Shown here piece by piece: positions 9,121-18,647 of a stretch of 64,000 bases of DNA. The stretch comes from Nocardia sp. NRRL S-836 (GTDB taxonomy: Bacteria; Actinomycetota; Actinomycetes; Mycobacteriales; Pseudonocardiaceae): positions 124,001 to 188,000 of the forward strand of contig NZ_LGDY01000114.1 of the NCBI RefSeq assembly GCF_001279525.1, given 5' to 3'. The notes beneath the pieces are model-generated. The model was not told where the DNA came from. It saw only the letters and a program-made list of their open reading frames with translations, and ran no database searches. Positions within the stretch are counted from its first letter, which is position 1. The number at the start of each line of letters is the position of its first letter. A program made the translations under genes and the position numbers.

Positions 9121-10911
9121 TCAGGCCTCCTTCACGGCAGCGGGGTTGCCGGACGCGGCGCGGTGCGACGCGCCCTCGCGCAGGGCACCACCCAGGCCGG
9201 ACAGCTTCGGGTTGGACAGGAGCTTGGACTTCGAGGCCATCGCGACCAGCGGGTGCGTCACGAGGAACACGACCACGAGGTCGAGGACCGTCGACATGCC
9301 CAGCGTGAACGCGAAGCCCTTCACCTGGCCGACGGCGATCACGTACAGCACGGCGGCGGCGATGAAGCTGACCGCGTCGGCCGAGAGGATCGTGCGGCGG
9401 GAACGGACCCATGCGCGCGGGACGGCCGAACGGAACGACCGGCCTTCACGCACCTCGTCTTTCAGTCGTTCGAAGAAGACGATGAACGAGTCGGCGGTGA
9501 TACCGATCGCGACGATGAAACCGGCGATGCCGGCCAGGTCGAGGGTGAACCCGATCCAGCGGCCCAGCAGCACCAGCACGCCGTAGACGATCACGCCGGA
9601 CAGCACCAGCGACAGGATCGTCATGATGCCCAGGAGGCGGTAGTAGAACATGCAGTAGACGAAGACCAGCGCGAGGCCGATGCCGCCGGCGATGAGACCC
9701 GCCTTGAGCGACTGGAGGCCGAGCGTCGGGGAGATCGTCTGCGCCTCGGAGGCGTCGAACGACAGCGGCAGCGCGCCGTACTTCAGCGTGTCCGCGAGCG
9801 CCTGCGCCTGCTTCAGCGTGAACTTGCCGCTGATCTCGGTCGAGCCGCCGGAGATGGCCGACTGGATGGTCGGCGCGGACATGACCTCACCGTCGAGGAC
9901 GACGGCGACGGCCTGCTGCACGTTGGCCGCGGTGAACTTCGACCACTTGTCGCCGCCCTCGCTCTTGAACTCGAGGTTCACGACGTAGCCGGTGCCGTTC
10001 GGGTTGGCGTTCGCGGCGGCGTTGCTGATGTCCTCACCGGACAGGCGCGAGTACGTGGTGTAGTCGTCCGGCTTGACCGTGGTGTCGCCGGGAGCCGGGT
10101 TGACCGGGGCGAGGATGTACTTGAACTCGCCCTTCTCGTCGCAGGTGACGAGCGGCTTGTCCAGGTCGTCGTTGCCGCGCAGCGGGTCCGGCTTGGAGCA
10201 GTCGAGCAGGAGCGCCGCCTGCTGCAGCGTCTGCTGGTCGCTGCTCTGGCGCAGCGCCTTGGCCTCCTGGATCTCCTTCGCGACCTTCGGGTCGACGGCG
10301 GAGTTGCCGGCGGGCGTGGACGGCGCGGTGCTCGGCGTCGACGGAGCGGTGCTGGCCGACGGCGGCGTGCTGGACGGCTGCGCGGCCAGGTTCGGCGCGG
10401 GGCGGCCCTGCGGGGAGTTGCTCGACGAGGGCTGACCGGCCGACGCGCTCGGCGGGGCCGGCGTGCTGCTGGCCGGCGCGTTGCCCGACGAGGGAGCGGA
10501 CGACGTCTCGGTCTGCATGCCGGTGGACGCCGGGATCGGCTGGCCCACGACCTTGCGGAACGCGAGGCGGGCGGTCTGGCCCAGGCCCTTCGCGCCCTCG
10601 CTGTCCGCGCCGGGCACGGTGATCGTCAGGTTGTTGCCGTCGCGGACGACCTCGGCGCCGGAGACACCGAGACCGTTGACGCGCACCTCGATGAGGTCAC
10701 GCGCGCGGTTCAGCGCTTCCTCGCTCGGCTGCGCGCCGTCTTCCTGACGCGCGGTCAGCGTGACGATCGTGCCGCCCTGCAGGTCGATGCCGAGCTTCGG
10801 TTTGGCGGAACCGTTGCCCGTGAAGAACACCAGGGCGTAAAGCGCGACGACGACGATGGCGAAACTCGCCAGATATTTCGCGGGGCGAATTTGCCCGGCC
10901 GGAGGTGCCAC
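9121..10911 (-). CDS. secD: Protein translocase subunit SecD
   Basis: 596 residues from a GTG with GAGGAGA upstream; the downstream protein begins MAPPAGQIRPAKYLASF. One N-terminal membrane helix precedes LGIDLQGGTIVTL, the hallmark D-L/F-x-G-G motif. The periplasmic region has a Pro/Ser/Ala-rich low-complexity insert at about residues 130-215, common in actinobacterial SecD. Five C-terminal helices carry GIAGFIVAIGITADSFIVFFERLKDE. Cotranscribed with secF and apt. Confidence 0.97.
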   Translation of the reverse strand: MAPPAGQIRPAKYLASFAIVVVALYALVFFTGNGSAKPKLGIDLQGGTIVTLTARQEDGAQPSEEALNRARDLIEVRVNGLGVSGAEVVRDGNNLTITVPGADSEGAKGLGQTARLAFRKVVGQPIPASTGMQTETSSAPSSGNAPASSTPAPPSASAGQPSSSNSPQGRPAPNLAAQPSSTPPSASTAPSTPSTAPSTPAGNSAVDPKVAKEIQEAKALRQSSDQQTLQQAALLLDCSKPDPLRGNDDLDKPLVTCDEKGEFKYILAPVNPAPGDTTVKPDDYTTYSRLSGEDISNAAANANPNGTGYVVNLEFKSEGGDKWSKFTAANVQQAVAVVLDGEVMSAPTIQSAISGGSTEISGKFTLKQAQALADTLKYGALPLSFDASEAQTISPTLGLQSLKAGLIAGGIGLALVFVYCMFYYRLLGIMTILSLVLSGVIVYGVLVLLGRWIGFTLDLAGIAGFIVAIGITADSFIVFFERLKDEVREGRSFRSAVPRAWVRSRRTILSADAVSFIAAAVLYVIAVGQVKGFAFTLGMSTVLDLVVVFLVTHPLVAMASKSKLLSNPKLSGLGGALREGASHRAASGNPAAVKEA

Positions 10912-11261
10912 GGTCCGTCCGTCTCCTCAGTTGACATGTCAGGGCGGAGGCGCAGATTACCGTGCGGGTTGTGAGCTGAGCGTCACTCCCCGGCACCGGA
11001 CTGCGCCGTTCACACTTGCCAGCACCGTCACCAGTGCTTCGTTGACGCCGCTGAGCGGAGACTGACACAATTGCGGACCGAGGGGCAAGCTGGGGTTTGT
11101 TCCTGCTGAGCGGCCGAGCCGCTTTCTCCGCTGACGCACTCCGGGCGATCTCGCGCACTTCCGCGCCGACTACGCCGTTGTGCCGATGCGGCACAGCTGA
11201 CTGCCACGCCCGTGCCCGGTTTTCGCCGGACACGGGCGATTCATGTCTATGCGCCCGAGTA
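10912..11261. other. Intergenic region between yajC and secD
   Basis: 350 bp without a convincing gene. It holds the yajC terminator at 11207-11238 and presumably the secDF-apt promoter nearer 10930-11000. Reading frames through it are random; no repeats or tRNA are visible. Confidence 0.6.
11207..11238. terminator. yajC terminator hairpin
   Basis: CGCCCGTG (11207-11214) pairs with CACGGGCG (11231-11238), continued inside by CCGG/CCGG around a TTTTCG loop. It lies 24 bp beyond the yajC stop and separates yajC from secD. Confidence 0.75.
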
Positions 11262-11666
11262 CTACTTCTTGGCGTTGTGGTCCAGCGGCTCGGCGACCTG
11301 AGCGGTGGCCGGCTCGGCGACCGTGGTGGTGGTGGTGGTGGCCGGCTCGGCCTCCAGCTCGTGGTCGTCCGCCTTCTCGACCGCGGTCTCCTCGACGTCC
11401 ACGACCTTCTCGCGGATGGCGGCGCGCAGCCAGCGCGTGACGACGCCCTCGGAGATCTCGATGTCGATGGTGGTGTCGTGGCTCGCGTCGGCCACCGTGC
11501 CGTACAGGCCCGACGTCGTCATCACCTTGTCGCCGGGTGCCAGGTCGTTCTGCAGCTTCTGCTGTTCGGCCATCGCGCGCTTCTGCTTGCGCGCGCTGAG
11601 GAACAGCGGCACGGCCAGCAGCACCAGCAGCAACGGGAACATCAAAGACGAAAGGTTGCCCATCAT
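11262..11666 (-). CDS. yajC: Preprotein translocase accessory subunit YajC
   Basis: 134 residues. A single N-terminal membrane helix (residues 6-24) is followed by the basic RKQKRAMAEQQKLQNDLAPGDKVMTTSGLYGTV segment that defines YajC. The C-terminal half is an acidic, Thr- and Ala-rich tail (EPATTTTTTVAEPATAQVAEP). YajC associates with SecDF. The start has two adjacent Met codons (11666 and 11663); either may be used. Confidence 0.95.
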   Translation of the reverse strand: MMGNLSSLMFPLLLVLLAVPLFLSARKQKRAMAEQQKLQNDLAPGDKVMTTSGLYGTVADASHDTTIDIEISEGVVTRWLRAAIREKVVDVEETAVEKADDHELEAEPATTTTTTVAEPATAQVAEPLDHNAKK

Positions 11667-11735
11667 TCTCCGATCAGGTGGACATGCCTTCGCGCACGTC
11701 CGATATGTCCAGGTGCTTTCACCGATTGTGCCAGG

Positions 11736-12749
11736 TCACCACAGTTGATCTCCGGCGGGCGGCTCCAGCCCCAGGTGGTGCCACGCGGCGGGCGTCGCCA
11801 CTCGACCGCGCGGTGTCCGGGCCAGCATGCCAGCCCGCACCAAATACGGTTCGCACACCTCTTCCACCGTGGTCGGTTCCTCACCCACGGCGACCGCGAG
11901 CGTGGACACCCCGACCGGTCCCCCATTGAAGCTCCTGACCAGCGCGTTGAGCACCGCGCGGTCGAGCCGGTCGAGCCCGAGGTGGTCGACGTCGTAGACC
12001 TCCAGGGCCTGCTTGGCGATCTCCTCCGTGACCCGGCCGTCCGCCCTGACCTCGGCGAAGTCGCGCACCCGGCGCAGCAGCCGGTTCGCGATGCGGGGCG
12101 TGCCGCGGGAGCGCCCGGCGATCTCCTTCGCGCCGTCGTCGTGCAGCTCGACGCCGAGGATCTTGGCGCTGCGCCGCACGATCTGGTCGAGGTCCTCCGG
12201 GTGGTAGAACTCCATGTGGCCGGTGAAGCCGAAGCGGTCCCGCAGCGGCCCGGTCAGCGCACCCGACCGGGTCGTGGCCCCGACCAGCGTGAACGGGGCG
12301 ATGTCGAGCGGGATGCTGGTCGCCCCGGGCCCCTTGCCGACGACCACGTCGACGCGGAAGTCCTCCATGGCCAGGTACAGCATCTCCTCGGCGGGCCGGG
12401 CCATGCGGTGGATCTCGTCGATGAACAGGACGTCGCCCTCGACGAGGTTGCTGAGCATGGCCGCGAGGTCGCCGGCCCGTTCGAGCGCGGGCCCGCTGGT
12501 GATGCGGATCTGGCTGCCGAGCTCCTTCGCGATGATCATCGCGAGGCTGGTCTTGCCGAGTCCCGGCGGCCCGCTGAGCAGCACGTGGTCGGGTGCGGTG
12601 CCGCGGCGCATCGCACCGTGCAGGACGAGCTCCAGCTGCTCGCGGACCCGGTGCTGGCCGACGAACTCGCTGAGGTCGCTCGGCCGGAGGCTGGTCTCCA
12701 GGTCGCGTTCGGCGGGAACGGCGTAGGGGCTGAGCTCGTCCTCGGTCAC
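11736..12749 (-). CDS. ruvB: Holliday junction branch-migration ATPase RuvB
   Basis: 337 residues, family length. Walker A GPPGLGKT, Walker B DEIHR, sensor GATTRSG and arginine finger LRDRFG are all present, as is the C-terminal winged helix ending [17 protein letters not shown]. Drives branch migration with RuvA during recombinational repair. GTG start overlaps the ruvA stop by four bases. Confidence 0.98.
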   Translation of the reverse strand: MTEDELSPYAVPAERDLETSLRPSDLSEFVGQHRVREQLELVLHGAMRRGTAPDHVLLSGPPGLGKTSLAMIIAKELGSQIRITSGPALERAGDLAAMLSNLVEGDVLFIDEIHRMARPAEEMLYLAMEDFRVDVVVGKGPGATSIPLDIAPFTLVGATTRSGALTGPLRDRFGFTGHMEFYHPEDLDQIVRRSAKILGVELHDDGAKEIAGRSRGTPRIANRLLRRVRDFAEVRADGRVTEEIAKQALEVYDVDHLGLDRLDRAVLNALVRSFNGGPVGVSTLAVAVGEEPTTVEEVCEPYLVRAGMLARTPRGRVATPAAWHHLGLEPPAGDQLW

Positions 12750-13330
12750 TTGCGCCCCAGCGTGGAGAGCGCGCGCCGCAGGACCGCGGCCGTGGACTGG
12801 TCGGGGTTGTCGGCGAGGACGGCGTCGACCGTGCTCTCGGCCGCCTTGGCCGGGAAGCCGAGCCCGAGCAGCGCCTCGACGACGTGGTCGCGGGTCTGGC
12901 TGTGCTGCGCGGGCGCGGCGGCGCTGGGCAGCTGCCCGACCTTGTCGCGCAGCTCGATGATGAGCCGCTCCGCGCCCTTCTTGCCGATGCCGGGCACCTG
13001 GGTCAGCACCGTGATGTTGCCTTCGGCGAGCGCGTGGCGGAGCTTGTCCGGTTCGAGCACGGCCAGCGTGGCCAGCGCGATCCTCGGCCCGATGCCGCTG
13101 ACCGTCTGCAGCAGCGTGAACAGCTCGCGGGCCTCGGCGTCGGCGAACCCGAACAGCGTCAGGCTGTCCTCACGCACGACCAGCGTGGTGGCGAGCTGCG
13201 CCTCCTCGCCGCGGCGCAGGCTCGCGAGGGTGGTCGGGGTGGCCTGGACGGCGAACCCGACACCGCCCACCTCGACGACGGCGTGGTCGAGGCCGACGTG
13301 CTGCACCTGGCCGCGCAGTGACGAGATCAC
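12746..13330 (-). CDS. ruvA: Holliday junction DNA-binding protein RuvA
   Basis: 194 residues starting at GTG. N-terminal OB domain ([25 protein letters not shown]), two helix-hairpin-helix motifs ([11 protein letters not shown] and [12 protein letters not shown]) and a C-terminal UBA-like domain ([15 protein letters not shown]). Tetramerises on Holliday junctions and recruits RuvB. A 400-bp repeat-bearing gap separates it from ruvC, which is often only a few bases away in related genomes. Confidence 0.98.
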   Translation of the reverse strand: MISSLRGQVQHVGLDHAVVEVGGVGFAVQATPTTLASLRRGEEAQLATTLVVREDSLTLFGFADAEARELFTLLQTVSGIGPRIALATLAVLEPDKLRHALAEGNITVLTQVPGIGKKGAERLIIELRDKVGQLPSAAAPAQHSQTRDHVVEALLGLGFPAKAAESTVDAVLADNPDQSTAAVLRRALSTLGRK

Positions 13331-13730
13331 CTGGTTCCTCCGATTGTGACCTGCACGCTCGCGCAGGCGTCCCCTCGCAAGGGGGACCCCTTGCTTTCAT
13401 TCTTCCAGCCGGCACCGACAGTTTCGGCGCGCACTGAAGTCGTCATGATCCGCCCCGGCGTGCGGCCCGCGCGAGGCGGGCCTGCTGCACGCGGACTTGC
13501 CGCAGGCGGTCGCAGGATCGTACGAAGACTCCCCGCGTGCGCCAGCAGCGCACGAAAGCGCCCCACGTACGACGCAGCCGACGAAGCCACGGCGTACCCC
13601 GGCACGCCGCCCACGCAAAACGGGCCAGACGCACGCGGAATCCACGCGGGCGGTCGCGGGATCGTACGAAAGCTCCCCGCGTACGCCAGCAGCGCACGAA
13701 AGCGCCCCACGTGTGAAGGGAACAGCCGGG
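13331..13730. other. Intergenic gap between ruvA and ruvC
   Basis: 400 bp with no gene. Most of it is the 144-bp-period repeat at 13451-13712. Both strands have long open frames only because of base composition; their translations are repetitive (RTRGAFVRS and similar). Confidence 0.7.
13451..13712. repeat. Imperfect tandem repeat, 144-bp period, between ruvA and ruvC
   Basis: 13451-13568 and 13595-13712 align without gaps at an offset of exactly 144 bp. The last about 90 bases match best, e.g. GTCGC[AG]GGATCGTACGAA. Inside each copy a shorter module recurs, [TC]ACGAAAGCGCCCCACGTACG or close variants at about 13520, 13550, 13664 and 13694, so the motif occurs four times. It looks like a dispersed intergenic element rather than coding sequence. 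Confidence 0.8.
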
Positions 13731-14300
13731 TCACGACGTGCCTCGGCGGGCCGCCTCCGCCAGCCGTGCCTTGTGCACGCGCGCCAGCTCGGCGGCTTTC
13801 GCCTGCGCCTCCTCCATCCGCGACCGCATCGGCGCGCGCCAGTGGTGGCAGATGGCGATGGCCAGCGCGTCGGCGGCGTCGGCGGGCTTCGGCGCGACCT
13901 TCAGCCCGAGCAGCTTGGTGACCATCATCGTCACCTGTGCCTTGTCGGCGCGGCCCGAACCGGTGACCGCCGCCTTCACCTCGGACGGGGTGTGGAACTC
14001 GACGGGCACGTTCCGCTGTGCCGCGGCCAGGGCCACCACGCCCGACGCCTGCGCGACGCCCATGGCGGTGCGCACGTTGTGTTGTGCGAACACCCGCTCG
14101 ATGGCGACGACGTTGGGTTCGTAACGGTCCATCCACTCGCACACGCCGTCGTACAGCTCGTTGAGTCGCACGGAAAGAGCAGCGTCCACGGGCGTGCGGA
14201 GGACGTCGACGGCCACGGCGCGCACGGTTCGGCCGGGTCCGCCGTCGACGACGCCGAAGCCGCACCTGGTCAGACCGGGGTCGACCCCGAACACCCGCAC
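13731..14300 (-). CDS. ruvC: Holliday junction endonuclease RuvC
   Basis: 189 residues from the GTG at 14300, which has AAGGGGAG upstream and puts the conserved [13 protein letters not shown] at the N-terminus; an in-frame extension to 14408 is not conserved. Acidic catalytic residues are seen in [16 protein letters not shown] and DAADALA. Cuts Holliday junctions after RuvAB migration. Same strand as ruvA, ruvB and yajC. Confidence 0.96.
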   Translation of the reverse strand: MRVFGVDPGLTRCGFGVVDGGPGRTVRAVAVDVLRTPVDAALSVRLNELYDGVCEWMDRYEPNVVAIERVFAQHNVRTAMGVAQASGVVALAAAQRNVPVEFHTPSEVKAAVTGSGRADKAQVTMMVTKLLGLKVAPKPADAADALAIAICHHWRAPMRSRMEEAQAKAAELARVHKARLAEAARRGTS

Positions 14301-14459
14301 GACAGCCCACTCCCCTTGCAGAACCCGGCCTGGCGAAACCTGGACGAACACTCGTTCGAACCATATCCGGTGCGCTGCGGGGTGACGCGCACCGACACGG
14401 TTCGACAACCACCGCCGCCGTTACTACGGTGGTCAGGTTTCTGATCTCCGGGAGTAGCG

Positions 14460-15947
14460 GTGAAGCGGTTCTGGCTCGTCGCGGGGTGCGTCGGCACCTC
14501 CATGGCGGTCACCGTCGTCACCGTTCTGGCCGCGCCGCGCGATGTCGGGGTCGCGATCGACAAGGTCGTGCAGCTCTTGTTCGCCGTGGCGGCGTTGCTG
14601 GCCTACGCGCGCGCTCGCAACCGGTGGATGACGGCGGCGATGGCCAGCCTCACGGTCGGGTTGTCCGCGTGGATCTGGGGGCAGCAGATCCTGGGCGTGC
14701 AGCTGCCGACGACCACCATCGCGCCGCTGGGCTTCACGATGGTGCCGGTGCTGTGCCTGGCCGCGGTGATCGCACGGGCCCAAGCCGCGCGCAGGGCCGA
14801 TGACCTGTTGCCGAACTACCGCAGCCGCACGGTCGTGGTGCTCGACGGGCTGATCGTCATCGGGTCGCTGTTCGTGCTCACGTGGGTGTCGGCGCTGGAG
14901 TCGCTGACCCGGCCGTGGGCGACGCAGGGGCCGGGGTTCATCACCGTCGTCGCGCACCCGGCCGCGTATCTCGTGCTGCTCGTGACGATCGTCGTGATGT
15001 CGTGGACGCATCAGTCCGTGCGGCAGTGGTCGATGGTGTTCGTGGCGTTGGCCGGTATCGCGCAGTCGTCGTCGGGGTGGGTGTTCGCGTTCTACATCGC
15101 CAAGGGCGTCACGGTGATCCCGGCGGCGGTCGACATCGGGTTCATGTTCTGCCCGGCGTTGTTCTTCCTGAGCGCGCTGGCACCGGCGCGCGACGCGATG
15201 CCGACGCCCGGCCGCATCCGGATGGCGGACATGCTGCACCTGCTGGTGCCGTACGTGCCGCTCGCGGTCACCGGGCTGTTCGTCCTGTGGAACACGGCGA
15301 CCGGCGGGCGGCTCAACCCGGTGGAGATCTACGTCGGGCTCGCGGTCGTGTGTCTCGTGATCGTGCGGCAGCTGCTCACGATGATGGACAACGTCAGGCT
15401 GATGGACCAGCTACGGCTCAGCAGGGAGCAGCTGCGGCACGAGGCGTCGCACGACCCGTTGACCGGTGTTGCGAACCGTGCGTTGTTCCGTGAGCGTCTC
15501 GAACGCGCGTTGGCCGTGCGCGGCCGTGTCACGCCGTTGATCCTGTTGTTCATCGACGTCGACGGCTTCAAGGCGGTCAACGACAACTACGGCCACGCCG
15601 AGGGTGACGTCGTGCTGCGCAACGTCGCGGCACGGCTGGAGCACAGCGTGCGGCCGGGAGACACGGTGGCGCGGCTCGGCGGTGACGAGTTCGGCGTGCT
15701 GGTCGACGGCGGCGACGCGGAGGAGATCGGCGAACGGCTGCTGTCGGCGCTGGCGCACCCGCACGAGGTGCACGGCCGCGTCCACGAGGTGCGTGCCAGC
15801 ATCGGTGTGGCACAACGCCTCACCTACGACCCGTCGGTGACCGCCGACGACGTGCTCGGAGCCGCGGACGCCGCGATGTACACGGCGAAACGGCTCGGCA
15901 AGGGCATGGTCGTCGTGCACGGTTCCCCGCTTCCGGAGATGACGTGA
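14460..15947 (+). CDS. Membrane-bound diguanylate cyclase (GGDEF)
   Basis: 495 residues, GTG start. About nine membrane segments fill residues 1-310, followed by a short coiled stretch (MDNVRLMDQLRLSREQLRHEASHDPLTG) and one GGDEF domain. The active-site loop is an exact GGDEF at 407-411 and the inhibitory RxxD site is present five residues before it (RPGD), so it should make cyclic di-GMP and be feedback-inhibited. No EAL domain. The N-terminal sensor input is unknown. It starts a co-directional run of four genes to 17706. Confidence 0.93.
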   Translation: MKRFWLVAGCVGTSMAVTVVTVLAAPRDVGVAIDKVVQLLFAVAALLAYARARNRWMTAAMASLTVGLSAWIWGQQILGVQLPTTTIAPLGFTMVPVLCLAAVIARAQAARRADDLLPNYRSRTVVVLDGLIVIGSLFVLTWVSALESLTRPWATQGPGFITVVAHPAAYLVLLVTIVVMSWTHQSVRQWSMVFVALAGIAQSSSGWVFAFYIAKGVTVIPAAVDIGFMFCPALFFLSALAPARDAMPTPGRIRMADMLHLLVPYVPLAVTGLFVLWNTATGGRLNPVEIYVGLAVVCLVIVRQLLTMMDNVRLMDQLRLSREQLRHEASHDPLTGVANRALFRERLERALAVRGRVTPLILLFIDVDGFKAVNDNYGHAEGDVVLRNVAARLEHSVRPGDTVARLGGDEFGVLVDGGDAEEIGERLLSALAHPHEVHGRVHEVRASIGVAQRLTYDPSVTADDVLGAADAAMYTAKRLGKGMVVVHGSPLPEMT

Positions 15948-16375
15948 CCCCAGAGCAGTTGATCCAGGACCTCGGCATGCAGGAGCTTCCGGTCGAGGGC
16001 GGCTACTTCGCGCAGACGCACCGCTCGGAGGAGGTGTCCGCTATCGCGTACCTGTTGCGGCAGCCGGACTTCTCCGGCATGCACGCGTTGGAGCACGTCG
16101 AGATCTACAGCTTCCACGCGGGTTCTCCGTTGCGGATGCTGCTGCTGTACCCGGACGGCAGCGTGCGGCAGCCGTTGCTGTCGGAGTCGAACCCCCAGGT
16201 CGTGGTGCCCGCCGGGGTGTGGCAGGGCAGCGCGCCCGCCGGTGAGTGGTCGCTGGTCGGCACGGTGGTGGTGCCGCCCTACACCGACGACATCGTGTCG
16301 TTCGGCCATGCGGACGAGCTGTGTGCGCGTTATCCGTCTCATGCTTCGGAGATCCGGCCGTTGTGCCGCTTCTAG
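15944..16375 (+). CDS. DUF985 cupin-fold protein
   Basis: 143 residues. PVEGGYFAQTHRS at the start, then SAIAYLL, HALEHVEIYSFHAGSPLRML and VPAGVWQGSAP are the strands of the DUF985 cupin (YML079w-like) family. Members bind metals or small ligands, but the reaction is unknown. GTG start overlaps the cyclase stop by four bases. Confidence 0.88.
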   Translation: MTPEQLIQDLGMQELPVEGGYFAQTHRSEEVSAIAYLLRQPDFSGMHALEHVEIYSFHAGSPLRMLLLYPDGSVRQPLLSESNPQVVVPAGVWQGSAPAGEWSLVGTVVVPPYTDDIVSFGHADELCARYPSHASEIRPLCRF

Positions 16376-16393
16376 CCTCCTAAGATCGGCGGA

Positions 16394-17197
16394 ATGGCGC
16401 TTGTCCCGCTCAACGGCATCGAGCTGAACGTCCTGACCGAGGGGTCCGGCGACCTCGTCGTGCTCGTGATGGGCACCGGCAGCCCCGGCCGCGTCTGGCG
16501 CACCTACCAGGTGCCCGCGCTGGTCAAGGCCGGCTACCGGGTCGCGTACTTCGACAACCGCGGCATCAAGCCGTCGTCGGAGTGCGCGGACGGCTTCACG
16601 ATCGACGACATGGCCGCCGACACCGCGGCGGTGATCACCCACCTGGGCGGTCCCGCCCACGTCGTCGGCACGTCGCTGGGCGCACGCGTGGTGCAGGAGC
16701 TGGCGCTGGCCCGGCCGGACCTGGTGCGCAGCGCGGTGATGATGGCGACGTGCGCGCGGCCCGACCCGGTGCAGCAGATGTGGTCGCGCGGGATGCTGGA
16801 GCTGCACGACAAGGGCATCGAGCTGCCCGCGTCGTTCTTCGCGGCGGCGTCGCTGACCCGCAACGTCGCGGCGGCCACGCTGGCGGACCCGGTCGTGGCA
16901 CAGGACTGGCTGCAGATGTACGAGTTCGCGAACTCCATGCCCAGCGCGGGCGAACGGGCGCAGCTGGCGCTGGGCGCGTTCGAGCCGCGGGCCGCCGCCT
17001 ACCGCGCGATCACGGTGCGGTCGCTGGTCATGGGGTTCGCCGAGGACCGCGTCCTGCCGCCCCGGCTGTCGCGCGAGGTGGCGGACGCGATCCCCGGTGC
17101 CCGCTACGTCGAGGTGGCCGACTGCGGGCACATCGGGTACCTGGAACGGCCGGACGAGGTGAACCGGCTGCTCGTCGAGTTCCTCCGCGGCGCGTGA
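16394..17197 (+). CDS. Alpha/beta hydrolase
   Basis: 267 residues. Nucleophile elbow G-T-S94-L-G, oxyanion-side GTGSPGRVW, acid residue in FAEDRVLPP and catalytic His in VADCGHIGYLERPDEVNRLL, which is the usual triad order. Closest in type to haloperoxidase/hydrolase-like members; substrate cannot be told. Its stop overlaps the start of the S1 protein. Confidence 0.88.
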   Translation: MALVPLNGIELNVLTEGSGDLVVLVMGTGSPGRVWRTYQVPALVKAGYRVAYFDNRGIKPSSECADGFTIDDMAADTAAVITHLGGPAHVVGTSLGARVVQELALARPDLVRSAVMMATCARPDPVQQMWSRGMLELHDKGIELPASFFAAASLTRNVAAATLADPVVAQDWLQMYEFANSMPSAGERAQLALGAFEPRAAAYRAITVRSLVMGFAEDRVLPPRLSREVADAIPGARYVEVADCGHIGYLERPDEVNRLLVEFLRGA

Positions 17198-17706
17198 GGT
17201 CGCCGGAGCTGTCCGCGTTCCTCGCCGCGCTGCGGCCGGGTGAGCTGCTGCCGGGGACGGTCGCGGCGGTCGAGCGGTTCGGCGTGTTCGTTGCGCTGGA
17301 CGCCGGGCCCGCTCATCCGGTCTTCCCCGGCGCCGGGTTCGTCTCGGCCGCGGAGCTGTCGTGGCGGCCGTTCGACGCGCTGACCGACGTGGTCCAGGCC
17401 GGTCAGCGCATCACCTGCGAGTTCCTCCAGTTCGACACCTGGAACCTGCAGGCCAGGCTGTCGCTGAAGGCAACGCTGCCCGACCCGTTCCAGACGTTCA
17501 CCGCGACCGCGGGGCCCGTGCGCGGCCGGGTCACCAAAGTGGTCCCCTTCGGCGTGTTCGTCGCGCTCGCGGACGGCCTGGAGGGACTTCTGCGCCACGA
17601 CGACGCGCCGGGCCCGTCCGAGGTCGGCGACGAGATCACCGTCGTGATCACCGAGGTCGACCGCGAACGGCGCCGCATCCGCCTCTCCGCTAGCGGTCCA
17701 GCCTGA
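17194..17706 (+). CDS. S1 RNA-binding domain protein (two repeats)
   Basis: 170 residues from a GTG overlapping the hydrolase stop. Two S1 modules are visible: GELLPGTVAAVERFGVFVALD...(about 14-95) and VRGRVTKVVPFGVFVALADGLEGLLR...(about 108-165, ending EVDRERRRIRLSAS). The first has an unusual insertion (GPAHPVFPGAGFVSAAELSW). Probably binds RNA or ribosomes; precise role unknown. The 3' end overlaps the converging gene by 17 bp. Confidence 0.85.
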   Translation: MRSPELSAFLAALRPGELLPGTVAAVERFGVFVALDAGPAHPVFPGAGFVSAAELSWRPFDALTDVVQAGQRITCEFLQFDTWNLQARLSLKATLPDPFQTFTATAGPVRGRVTKVVPFGVFVALADGLEGLLRHDDAPGPSEVGDEITVVITEVDRERRRIRLSASGPA

Positions 17707-18565
17707 ACTCGTCCGTCGTCGCCCCGCCCACCAGCACGTCGACGTAGCCGCTGAGCACGTACGTGCCGAACGGCGTGCGCGCGGCCGTGGTCGGCGCGGT
17801 CTTCCAGTCGCGCTGCGAGCGGATCTGCCACGTGCGGGTGTCGAGCACGGTCACGGCGTTCTTGCCGGGCGCGCTCAGCGAGTTCGTCACCACGACGAGC
17901 CCCTGCGGGGTGAGCGTGAGCCCGTCCGCGCCGGGCAGCTTCGGCGCGGGCAGCTCCTCCACGTGGCCCGCGGTGACCTTGAACAGCGTGCCGTTCGTGT
18001 AGTGGCCGGTCACGAGGAACCCCCTGGGGTCCCAGACGATGCCGTTGTTGCCGAACGACGCGCCGCCCAGGCGCGGGTCACGGGCGAACGCGGTGAGCCG
18101 GCCGGACGGGGTGACCTGCCAGATGGTGTCGCCCGAGGTGCCGGTGACGTAGGCGTTGCCGTGCGGGTCGACGGCGATGTCGTTGGCGCCGCCGGGGACG
18201 TCGACGAACCGCAGGGCGCGGCCGGTGCGCAGGTCGAACACGCCGAGACCGGACTGGCCGGGTGCGGAGCGGTCGCCGAAGCCGATGTCGCCGTACGCGA
18301 CGAGCAGGCGGCCGTGGTCGACCTGGAGGCCGAACGTGGACACCATCTTCGTGCCCGTGACCAGCGGGCGGACCCGGCCGGACGGGCTGACCAGCGACAC
18401 GGTGCCGTGCCGCAGTGAGCTGACCAGGAACTGGCCGCGGGTCGGGTCCCACTGCACGCCCTCGGGGTGCAGGGACGGCGCGGACGCCACCACAGAGCCG
18501 GGCGTGGCCGTGGCCGTGCCCGTGACCAGCAACAACGCTGCCATTACGGCGAGCGCGACGCGCAT
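17690..18565 (-). CDS. Secreted SMP-30/gluconolactonase-like beta-propeller protein
   Basis: 291 residues from ATG 18565 (GGAGG seven bases upstream). Residues 1-22 are a cleavable signal peptide (VALAVMAALLLVTGTATA). The remainder shows repeating propeller blades with HPEGVQWDP, GGANDIAVDPHGNAYVTGT and GADGLTLTPQGLVVV, as in SMP-30/gluconolactonase-fold proteins. Exported; substrate unknown. Diverges from a MarR regulator across 82 bp containing a palindrome, so it is a likely target of that regulator. Confidence 0.85.
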   Translation of the reverse strand: MRVALAVMAALLLVTGTATATPGSVVASAPSLHPEGVQWDPTRGQFLVSSLRHGTVSLVSPSGRVRPLVTGTKMVSTFGLQVDHGRLLVAYGDIGFGDRSAPGQSGLGVFDLRTGRALRFVDVPGGANDIAVDPHGNAYVTGTSGDTIWQVTPSGRLTAFARDPRLGGASFGNNGIVWDPRGFLVTGHYTNGTLFKVTAGHVEELPAPKLPGADGLTLTPQGLVVVTNSLSAPGKNAVTVLDTRTWQIRSQRDWKTAPTTAARTPFGTYVLSGYVDVLVGGATTDEFRLDR

Positions 18566-18586
18566 GACGGTCCTCCAGTAAGAGCA

Positions 18587-18617
18587 CTGATAGCTATCAG
18601 AGTTCTGATAACTATCC
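18587..18617. promoter_or_regulatory. Probable MarR operator, perfect palindrome plus a second copy
   Basis: CTGATAGCTATCAG (18587-18600) is a perfect 14-bp palindrome; CTGATAACTATCC at 18605-18617 is a second, slightly decayed copy 18 bp on. Both sit between the propeller gene (minus) and the marR gene (plus). Spacing of about two helical turns suits two MarR dimers. Confidence 0.75.
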
Positions 18618-18647
18618 ATACTCTTACCACACTCCTACGATGAACGG

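Noticed and set aside
13451..13712. CRISPR array
   Set aside because: Two long imperfect copies and four short inner motifs, no regular spacers, no cas genes.
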